Positions 57,195-64,000 of a stretch of 64,000 nucleotides of DNA are shown piece after piece. The position numbers and the translations under genes are program-made. The notes under the pieces are model-generated. The model saw only the letters and a list, made by a program, of their open reading frames with translations, did not search any database and was not told the DNA's origin. The stretch is from Pseudoxanthomonas kalamensis DSM 18571 (lineage in GTDB: Bacteria; Pseudomonadota; Gammaproteobacteria; Xanthomonadales; Xanthomonadaceae). Each line of letters begins with the position of its first letter. Positions within the stretch are counted from its first letter, which is position 1. The stretch lies in contig NZ_PDWQ01000002.1 of NCBI RefSeq assembly GCF_010211745.1, positions 372,001 through 436,000 of the forward strand, written 5' to 3'.

Positions 57195-57754
57195 ACTGGC
57201 GCCTGCTGCTCGGGCTGGGCCTGCTGCTGGCCGCGATACTCGGCGGCTGGTCGGCCTGGAAACACCGCGACCAACCACAGCCGCAGGTGATGCAGACCGG
57301 CCGCCCCGATTACGTGATGCGCGATTTCGAGATGATCGTGCTGGACGATGCCGGCAGCGAATCGCTGAGCCTGCGCGCGCCGCTGATGGAGCGCGACCCC
57401 AACGACCACACCTACACCATCGCCACCCCGCTGTTCCTGATTCCGGACGACGAGGGCCGCAACTGGGAATTGCGCGCGGACAGCGGCTGGGCCAGCGCCA
57501 AGGGCGACGAGGTCAAGCTGAAGGACGATGTCATCGGCACCAGTCCGCCCGGTTCCAGCCTGACCGGCACTTTCGAAACCGCGTACCTGGACGTGCTCCC
57601 GCGCGAGAATCTGGCCCGCACCGATGCCGCCGTGACCCTCACCCAGCCCGGTTCTATACTCAAAGGCGTGGGGTTCGAAATCCACACCAAGACCAAGCGT
57701 TACGCATTCAAATCCAAGGTCCGATCCCGTTATGAGCCCCACGCCGCGCGTTAG
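57191..57754 (+). CDS. lptC: LPS export protein LptC
   Basis: A 187-aa bitopic inner-membrane protein that takes LPS from LptBFG and passes it to LptA. One N-terminal helix (about 5-21, LLLGLGLLLAAILGGW) and a beta-jellyroll periplasmic domain (DYVMRDFEMIVLDDAG..., TYTIATPLFLI). It overlaps lptA by 23 nt. Confidence 0.92.
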   Translation: MNWRLLLGLGLLLAAILGGWSAWKHRDQPQPQVMQTGRPDYVMRDFEMIVLDDAGSESLSLRAPLMERDPNDHTYTIATPLFLIPDDEGRNWELRADSGWASAKGDEVKLKDDVIGTSPPGSSLTGTFETAYLDVLPRENLARTDAAVTLTQPGSILKGVGFEIHTKTKRYAFKSKVRSRYEPHAAR

Positions 57755-58279
57755 CGCCCTCCTGTTTCTGTCGCTGCTGGCCGCCGGTGGCGCCTGGGCC
57801 AAGTCCTCCGACCGCAACCAGCCCATCCTTCTGGATTCGGATACCCAGGAAGGGACGATGGACGGCAACAGCACGGCCGTGTGGCAGGGCAATGTCACGC
57901 TCAAGCAGGGCACGCTGGAAATTTCCGCCGCCCGCGCCGAACTGGCGCAAAGCAATGGAGACCCGTCGCGCGCCGTGTTCACCGGCAAGCAGGTGCAGTT
58001 GAAGCAGCAGATGGACGATGGCAGCTGGATGAACGCCGCCGCCGATCGCATCGACTACGACATGAACACCGAGGTCATCATCCTGACCGGCAACTATTCG
58101 CTGAAGTCCCCGCGCGGCTCGCAATCCGGCCAGCGGCTGGTCTACGACACCCGTTCCGGCAACATGCAGGCCGGCGGCGACGGCTCGCGGGTCAAGACCG
58201 TGATCCTGCCGCGCGGCGCGCGCGGGCAGACCAAGGTCGGCGAACCTAGCCCCGTGCCCGCCAACGGGGACACGCCCTG

Positions 58280-58280
<1 letters not shown>
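57732..58280 (+). CDS. lptA: LPS transport periplasmic protein LptA
   Basis: A 182-aa periplasmic bridge protein for LPS. Signal [23 protein letters not shown], then the OstA-like fold ([64 protein letters not shown]). It begins inside lptC and its stop overlaps the lptB start. Confidence 0.94.
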
Positions 58281-58999
<719 letters not shown>

Positions 59000-59053
59000 G
59001 GACTCGCTACGCCCGGCCCCTGGCCGTGGACCGATGCGGATCCGGACGACGGA

Positions 59054-60499
59054 ATGAAACCACGCCTCCAGACATCGCTGGGACAGCAACTGGTCATGAC
59101 GCCGCAGCTGCGTCAGGCCATCCGCTTGCTGCAGATGTCCACCACCGAGCTGGAAGCCGAACTCACCGAGGCGGTGGAGACCAATCCACTGCTGGACTGG
59201 GCCGAGAACGGCGACGACGACTTCGACAGCGATGGCGGTGCAAACGCCGAGCCTGCTGCGGATGCCGACACCGCCGACGAATCCCGCGAACGTGCGGACG
59301 ACGACTGGGGCACCCCCGACGACGGCCCCTGGTCGATGGAAGGCGGCGGTCGCGGCGGTTCCTTCGACGACGACGACATGGGCAGCGCCGCCGAACGCGT
59401 GGCCAAGGCCGATAGCCTGCAGGACCATCTGCTGTGGCAGTTGCAGCTGTCGCACCTGTCCCCGCGCGACCTGAGCATCGGCGCGACCCTGATCGACGCG
59501 CTGGACGAGGACGGCTACCTGCGCGAACCGCTGGACACCATCGCCCAGGCCCTGCAGCCGGAGATCCGCGCCGACGAGGACGAGATCCTGGCCGTGCTGC
59601 ACCAGCTGCAGCGCTTCGACCCGGTCGGCGTGGCCGCGCGCAGCCTGGGCGAATGCCTGCGCGTGCAGCTGGCCGGCTACGATGACGACACCGCCGGCAA
59701 GGCCGCGGCCCTGCGGATCGTCGACGACGGCCTGCTGGAACGATTGCCGCGCAGCACCGCGGCCGGCCTGGCCGGCGAGATGAAGCTGGCGGCCGAGGAA
59801 GTCGAAGCCGGCATCGCCCTGCTGCGCTCGCTGGACCCCAAGCCCGGCGCGCAGATCGGCGAACTGAGCCACGACACCTATGTGGTCCCGGACTGCGTGG
59901 TCTGGCGGCACAACGGCGTCTGGCGCGCCGGGCTGTCTTCCAGCTCGCTGCCCAAGGTCTCGATTCACCGCGGCTACGAACAGATGATCCGCCAGTGCAG
60001 CGACAGCGATGCCAGCTACCTGCGCGGGCACCTGCAGGAAGCGCGCTGGCTGCTGAAGAGCCTGGAAGCGCGCGGCGAGACCCTGCTGAAGGTGATGCAC
60101 TGCCTGCTGCACCAGCAGGCCGGCTTCCTCGAATTCGGCGAACAGGCCCTGCGCCCGCTGACCCTGCGCGAAGTCGCCGCCGAAGTCGGCCTGCACGAAT
60201 CGACGGTTTCACGCGCGATCGCCCGCAAGTTCGTGCGCACGCCGCGTGGAACCTTGCCGCTGCGGTCGTTCTTCGCCTCCGGCGTCGGCACCGAAGGCGG
60301 CGGCGAGGCCTCCAGCACCGCGATCCAGTCGATGATCCGCAAGCTGATCGAGGAAGAAAACCCGCGCAAACCGCTGTCCGACGCCAAGCTGGCCGATCTG
60401 CTGAAGGCCTCCGGGGTACCGGTGGCGCGCCGCACCGTGGCGAAGTATCGTGAGGCCATGGACATCCTGTCCTCGCACGAGCGCGTGCGGATGGCCTGA
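59054..60499 (+). CDS. rpoN: RNA polymerase sigma-54 factor
   Basis: A 481-aa sigma factor for enhancer-dependent promoters. Region I (MKPRLQTSLGQQLVMTPQLRQAIRLLQMST) binds enhancer activators, region II (about 48-115) is acidic and low-complexity, and region III has the core-binding part, a helix-turn-helix (REVAAEVGLHESTVSRAIARKFVRTPRGTLPLRSFFA) and the RpoN box ARRTVAKYRE near the C-terminus. It follows lptB, the common order. Confidence 0.97.
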   Translation: MKPRLQTSLGQQLVMTPQLRQAIRLLQMSTTELEAELTEAVETNPLLDWAENGDDDFDSDGGANAEPAADADTADESRERADDDWGTPDDGPWSMEGGGRGGSFDDDDMGSAAERVAKADSLQDHLLWQLQLSHLSPRDLSIGATLIDALDEDGYLREPLDTIAQALQPEIRADEDEILAVLHQLQRFDPVGVAARSLGECLRVQLAGYDDDTAGKAAALRIVDDGLLERLPRSTAAGLAGEMKLAAEEVEAGIALLRSLDPKPGAQIGELSHDTYVVPDCVVWRHNGVWRAGLSSSSLPKVSIHRGYEQMIRQCSDSDASYLRGHLQEARWLLKSLEARGETLLKVMHCLLHQQAGFLEFGEQALRPLTLREVAAEVGLHESTVSRAIARKFVRTPRGTLPLRSFFASGVGTEGGGEASSTAIQSMIRKLIEEENPRKPLSDAKLADLLKASGVPVARRTVAKYREAMDILSSHERVRMA

Positions 60500-60517
60500 C
60501 CGGAAAGCGGTTCCGGT
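60499..60517 (+). terminator. Short hairpin at the rpoN stop
   Basis: A 7-bp perfect stem ACCGGAA (60499-60505)/TTCCGGT (60511-60517) with a 5-base loop, overlapping the last base of the rpoN stop codon. There is no U-tract, so it is at best a weak attenuator before hpf. Confidence 0.3.
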
Positions 60518-60558
60518 GCGCCGACGGAGCGTTTAACCAGATTCCAACGGCCGATGGC

Positions 60559-60572
60559 GGCACACTGTCGGC
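60559..60572 (+). promoter_or_regulatory. Weak sigma-54-like site before hpf
   Basis: GGCAC at 60559-60563 and GC at 60571-60572 keep the GG-N10-GC spacing of sigma-54 promoters, but the -12 half is CGGC where TTGC is expected. It lies about 100 nt before the hpf start, directly after rpoN. Confidence 0.2.
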
Positions 60573-60669
60573 CCGACCTTTCGACAAAGGAGGAACCTCG
60601 ACCCCAAACCCGTTGTCCCAGACCCTGCCGCGTAGCTCGCGGCTACCTTTATCTGTCAGGAGGCACACC

Positions 60670-60987
60670 ATGCGTATCGAGACCTATGGCCAGCAGATGG
60701 AAGTCACCCCTGCCCTGCGGGAGTATGTGGAAACCAAGCTGGGTCGATTGGGCAAGCACTTCGAACAACCGCTCGAGGTCCGAACGCAACTGGGCATCCG
60801 CAAGCCCGACCACGTCGCCGAAGCGACCCTCTCGGTCTCCGGCGCCACCCTGCACGCCGACGCCAGCGCACAGACCATGTACGCGGCCATCGACATCCTC
60901 GCCGACAAGCTCGACCGCCTGCTGATGAAACACAAGCGCAAGAAGCTCGACCAGGCGCGCAGCGGCAAGGTCGAAATCCTCGGCTGA
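60670..60987 (+). CDS. hpf: Ribosome hibernation promoting factor HPF (short form)
   Basis: A 105-aa ribosome-dimerising factor. Start ATG 60670 is 8 nt after AGGAGG. It has the HPF/YfiA fold: MRIETYGQQMEVTPALREYVETKLGRLGKHF and DMYAAIDILADKLDRLL-type helix with the basic end HKRKK. Short form; no long-HPF C-terminal domain. The 170-nt leader after rpoN holds a hairpin and a weak sigma-54-like site. hprK follows directly, with no ptsN between them. Confidence 0.94.
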   Translation: MRIETYGQQMEVTPALREYVETKLGRLGKHFEQPLEVRTQLGIRKPDHVAEATLSVSGATLHADASAQTMYAAIDILADKLDRLLMKHKRKKLDQARSGKVEILG

Positions 60988-61065
60988 TCTCCGCTTTCCC
61001 CTGCCATCCGGCGCGGCCTTTGCCTGCGCCGGACGGCTTGCGCAGGCAACGACCCTGCCCGCATC

Positions 61066-62025
61066 ATGCCGGCTATGGATAGCAGCATCACCGCGCGCGA
61101 ACTGTTCGACCAGCAGAAAGAGAAGCTGTCCCTGCGCTGGCTGGCCGGGCAGAAGGGCGAGAAACGCAGCATCGAGTCCGGCGATACCGTATCGCGGCGG
61201 CCGTCGCTGGCCGGCTACCTCAACACCATCTATCCGAACAAGGTGCAGATCCTCGGTACCGAGGAACTGGCTTGGCTGGATTCGCTGGATTCGCGCATCC
61301 GCTGGGAAACCATCGAGAAGATCATGCGCTACCGGCCGCTGGCGCTGGTGATCAGCAAGAACCAGTCGTGCCCGGAAGACCTGCGCGAGGCGGCCGAGGA
61401 ATCCGACACCCCCTTGTGGGTATCGCCGAATCGCGGCCACGAACTGTTCAACCACATCTCCTACCACCTGGCGCGCACGCTGGCGCCGCGGGTCACCCTG
61501 CACGGGGTGTTCATGGAGATCTATTCGATCGGCGTGCTGATCACCGGCGAATCCGGATCGGGCAAGAGCGAGCTGGCGCTGGAACTGCTCAGCCGCGGCC
61601 ACCGCCTGGTCGCCGACGATGCCCCCGAATTCACCCAGATCGCCCCCGACGTGCTGGACGGCACCTGCCCCGAACTGCTGCAGGACCTGCTGGAAGTGCG
61701 TGGCTTGGGCGTGCTGAACGTGCGCGAGATGTTCGGCGACACCGCGGTCAAGCGCAACAAGTACCTGCGCCTGATCGTGCACCTGACCAAGCCGATGACC
61801 GAACCGCACGCGCACGGCTACGAGCGCCTGACCGGCGATTCCGGCACCCGCCACGTGCTCGACCTGGACGTGCCGCTGATCACCCTGCCGGTGATGCCGG
61901 GCCGCAACCTGGCCGTGCTGACCGAGGCCGCCACCCGCCTGCACATCCTGCGCACCAAGGGCATCGACCCGGCCGCCATGTTCATCGCCCGCCACAGCAA
62001 CCTGCTCGAACGCAGCGCGCCATGA
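61066..62025 (+). CDS. hprK: HPr kinase/phosphorylase
   Basis: A 319-aa bifunctional kinase that phosphorylates Ser46 of HPr. Start [14 protein letters not shown]-terminal domain, then conserved H146 in LHGVFMEI, Walker [10 protein letters not shown] (161-169), LVADDAPEF, and the HprK signature [15 protein letters not shown]. In proteobacteria it tends to sit with rapZ, EIIA and HPr, as here. It overlaps rapZ by 4 nt. Confidence 0.95.
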   Translation: MPAMDSSITARELFDQQKEKLSLRWLAGQKGEKRSIESGDTVSRRPSLAGYLNTIYPNKVQILGTEELAWLDSLDSRIRWETIEKIMRYRPLALVISKNQSCPEDLREAAEESDTPLWVSPNRGHELFNHISYHLARTLAPRVTLHGVFMEIYSIGVLITGESGSGKSELALELLSRGHRLVADDAPEFTQIAPDVLDGTCPELLQDLLEVRGLGVLNVREMFGDTAVKRNKYLRLIVHLTKPMTEPHAHGYERLTGDSGTRHVLDLDVPLITLPVMPGRNLAVLTEAATRLHILRTKGIDPAAMFIARHSNLLERSAP

Positions 62026-62927
62026 CCACCTCGGCCGCCGACGAGGAGCACGTCCCGCGCACGCCGGCGCCATCGGTGGTCATCGTCAGCGGCCTGTCCG
62101 GCTCGGGCAAGTCGGTCGCCCTGCGCACGTTCGAGGACCTGGACTTCTACTGCGTCGACAACCTGCCGGTCGAGCTGCTGCCGGCCTTCGTGCGCAGCCT
62201 GATGCGCGACGACCAACTGCCGCAGAAGATCGCGGTCGGCATCGACGTGCGCAACCGCCACAGCGACCTGAGCAAGCTGGCGCAATGGCGGGCGGCGGTC
62301 ACCGAGCTCGGCTTCGATCCCCGCCTGCTGTTCTTCGACGCCAACGACGACGCCCTGTTGCGGCGCTACGCCGATACCCGCCGCCGGCACCCGCTTGCCC
62401 GCCTCGGCCTGTCACTGCGCGAGGCGATCGGCCTGGAACGCGAGGTCGTCCAGCCGTTGCGCGACGAGGCAGACACCGTCATCGACACCAGCGCGCTGAA
62501 CGTGCACCAGCTGCGCCGGCGCATCGTCGCCGAATTCGCTCCGGGCAGCGGCACCGCGCTGTCGCTGCTGTTCGAGTCCTTCGCCTACCGCCGCGGGGTG
62601 CCGACCGACGCCGATTTCGTGTTCGACGCCCGGGTGCTGCCCAATCCGCACTGGCATCCGGAATTGCGTCCGCTGAGCGGGCGCGATACGGCGGTCCGGG
62701 AATTCCTCGACGCGCAGCCGGAAGTGGCCGAATACGTCGAGCAGGTCAGCCAGTTCCTCGATACCTGGCTGCCGCGCCTGCGCGGCGAGACCCGCAGCTA
62801 CGTCACCATCGCCTTCGGCTGCACCGGCGGCAAGCACCGTTCGGTGTACCTGGCCGAGACCCTGGCCGCGCACGCGCGCGAGCTGGGCTGGGAGGACGTG
62901 GCCACCTTCCATCGCGAACAGGACTGA
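62022..62927 (+). CDS. rapZ: RNase adapter RapZ
   Basis: A 301-aa protein with Walker A GLSGSGKS (24-31), [16 protein letters not shown], and C-terminal [17 protein letters not shown]. In E. coli it guides RNase E to the GlmZ small RNA and senses glucosamine-6-phosphate; whether that holds here is unknown. It overlaps hprK (ATGA). A longer open frame from 61272 is the hprK shadow. Confidence 0.95.
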   Translation: MTTSAADEEHVPRTPAPSVVIVSGLSGSGKSVALRTFEDLDFYCVDNLPVELLPAFVRSLMRDDQLPQKIAVGIDVRNRHSDLSKLAQWRAAVTELGFDPRLLFFDANDDALLRRYADTRRRHPLARLGLSLREAIGLEREVVQPLRDEADTVIDTSALNVHQLRRRIVAEFAPGSGTALSLLFESFAYRRGVPTDADFVFDARVLPNPHWHPELRPLSGRDTAVREFLDAQPEVAEYVEQVSQFLDTWLPRLRGETRSYVTIAFGCTGGKHRSVYLAETLAAHARELGWEDVATFHREQD

Positions 62928-62967
62928 TCGCTACCCGGATTTCACGCCAGTCTGCTAACTTCCGGGC

Positions 62968-63360
62968 ATGGCTTGTGGCATCCTCCTGATTACCCATCCC
63001 GGCGTGGGCGCCTCGATTCTGGCGGTCGCGCAGGCGCTGCTGAAACAGCTGCCGCTGAAGGCGGAAGCCTTCGAGGTGCCGCTGGACGCCGACCTCGACC
63101 AGCTGCTGCCGCAGGCCTCGGCCGCGATGCGCAAGGTCGATGGCGGCGACGGCGTGCTGGTGCTGACCGACCTGTACGGCGCCAGCCCCAGCAACCTGGC
63201 CCGGCGGCTGGCGCAACTGGGCACGCCGGTACGGCGTGTTTCGGCGTTGAGCTTGCCGATGCTGCTGCGGGTGATGAACTATTCGGAACAGAACCTGGAA
63301 GAACTGCCGGCCACCGCCGCGGCCGGCACCCGCAACGGAGCCGTCATCGACGATGCTTGA
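62968..63360 (+). CDS. PTS EIIA component, mannose family
   Basis: A 130-aa EIIA(Man)-type domain. It starts MACGILLITHPGVGASIL with the phospho-accepting H10 and has VLTDLYGASPSNLARRL. No EIIB or membrane EIIC lies in the window, so the protein is probably a regulatory phosphate acceptor for HPr. It overlaps ptsH by 8 nt. Confidence 0.92.
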   Translation: MACGILLITHPGVGASILAVAQALLKQLPLKAEAFEVPLDADLDQLLPQASAAMRKVDGGDGVLVLTDLYGASPSNLARRLAQLGTPVRRVSALSLPMLLRVMNYSEQNLEELPATAAAGTRNGAVIDDA

Positions 63361-63622
63361 GCGTGAACTGATCGTATCCAACCGCCTGGGACTGCACGCC
63401 CGCGCCACCGCCAAGCTGGTGCAGGTGCTGGCGCCGTTTCGCTGCAACGCCACGCTGGCGGCCAAGGGGCGCGAGGTCAACGCCAAGAGCATCATGGGCG
63501 TAATGCTGCTGGCCGCCGGCCAGGGCACGCCGGTGACGGTGCGCATCCAGGGCGAGGACGAAGCCGTGGCGATGGACGCGGTGGCCAGCCTGTTCGAGCG
63601 CCGCTTCGACGAGGACAGCTGA
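63353..63622 (+). CDS. ptsH: Phosphocarrier protein HPr
   Basis: An 89-aa HPr with H15 (NRLGLHARA), the EI-phosphorylated site, and S46 in NAKSIMGVMLL, the HprK target. Both sites are intact and in the right places. It lies between EIIA(Man) (8-nt overlap) and EI (3-nt gap). Confidence 0.97.
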   Translation: MLERELIVSNRLGLHARATAKLVQVLAPFRCNATLAAKGREVNAKSIMGVMLLAAGQGTPVTVRIQGEDEAVAMDAVASLFERRFDEDS

Positions 63623-63625
63623 CGC

Positions 63626-64000
63626 ATGCGGCTGCAGTTTTCCGGGCACGGCGCCGCGCGCGGCAGCGCACTGGGACGGGCCCGTGTCAGGCAGCCGCAC
63701 GCGCTCGAGGTCGCCGAACAGCAGATCGCCGCCAGCGCGGTCAGCCCCGAACTCACACGCCTGCATGCGGCAGTGGACGCCACCCGCGGCGAAATGCGCG
63801 CGCTGCGCGAAAAGCTGCACGGCGCGCTGGCCAGGGAGGTCGGCGAATTCCTCGACCTGCACGCCTTGCTGCTGGACGACCCCGAACTGCTGCACGGCCT
63901 GGACGAACTGATCCGGGTCGGGCGCTACAGCGCCGACTATGCGCTGCGCCTGCAGCGCGACCGGCTGGCGGCGGTGTTCGAGGGCATGGACGACGCCTAC
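63626..64000 (+). CDS. ptsI: PTS enzyme I (3' end outside window)
   Basis: The first 125 residues of enzyme I, from ATG 63626 to the window edge. It starts MRLQFSGHGAARGSALGRARV and continues with EFLDLHALLLDDPELL, the HPr-binding helical domain of EI. The phospho-histidine lies beyond the edge. Completes the EI-HPr-EIIA relay with HprK and RapZ. Confidence 0.93.
   Translation, partial: MRLQFSGHGAARGSALGRARVRQPHALEVAEQQIAASAVSPELTRLHAAVDATRGEMRALREKLHGALAREVGEFLDLHALLLDDPELLHGLDELIRVGRYSADYALRLQRDRLAAVFEGMDDAY

Overview
The window is one gene-dense stretch of a high-GC (roughly two thirds G+C) gammaproteobacterial chromosome. The most likely source is a member of the Xanthomonadaceae/Lysobacteraceae (Xanthomonas, Lysobacter, Luteimonas or Pseudoxanthomonas type). 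This rests on close protein resemblance of PilM, Gmk and others to recalled Xanthomonas sequences, the ponA/pilMNOPQ divergon, the rpoN-hpf-hprK-rapZ-EIIA-HPr-EI string, many GTG/TTG starts and a REP-like inverted pair. I see no tRNA, rRNA, insertion sequence, prophage or CRISPR array. No gap without a gene exceeds 300 bases; the largest are the 226-nt mrcA/pilM divergent region and the 233-nt gltA-rpmE2 gap.

Layout. (1) 1-3.5 kb: the end of a BolA gene, then a convergent copper cluster (DUF2946 protein, TonB-dependent copper receptor, an easily missed 46-aa membrane peptide, and a PCu(A)C chaperone). (2) 3.5-8.1 kb: transketolase, a dicarboxylate/amino-acid:cation symporter and an isoaspartyl peptidase/asparaginase. 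(3) 8.2-15.0 kb: a fully overlapping MoxR-DUF58-DUF4381-BatA-BatB/C-BatD operon. (4) 15.2-22.8 kb: pilMNOPQ (type IV pilus alignment complex and secretin) divergent from PBP1a. (5) 22.8-28.5 kb: a conserved unknown, citrate synthase, ribosomal protein L31 type B, a nucleoside hydrolase and RecG. (6) 28.5-34.6 kb: the most unusual part, with a TonB-dependent receptor, a diheme c-type cytochrome lipoprotein and a beta-helix lipoprotein on one strand and a divergent AraC-type regulator. (7) 34.6-41.9 kb: RidA, SpoT, RpoZ, Gmk, YicC, RNase PH, RdgB and HemW, with a REP pair between the last two. (8) 42.0-49.3 kb: a DUF1631 protein coupled to a PilZ protein, PepQ, Hda, an AI-2E-family permease and a DUF2066 protein. 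(9) 49.5-55.5 kb: purM and purN separated by two membrane-protein genes, two tandem DUF3108 proteins, then murA with an EF-hand protein and an IbaG/BolA paralogue. (10) 55.6-64.0 kb: kdsD-kdsC-lptC-lptA-lptB-rpoN-hpf-hprK-rapZ-EIIA(Man)-HPr-EI, which links LPS core synthesis and export to sigma-54 and a regulatory phosphotransferase system.

How it works together: most of the window is envelope biology (pili, peptidoglycan, LPS, copper) and central metabolism in tight operons with 1-23 nt overlaps. The best candidate for a poorly described system is the receptor/cytochrome/beta-helix/AraC cluster. The DUF1631-PilZ pair, the 46-aa copper-cluster peptide, the two membrane genes inside the pur string and several palindromic control sites (kdsD/ibaG, rpoZ, gltA leader) are secondary points.
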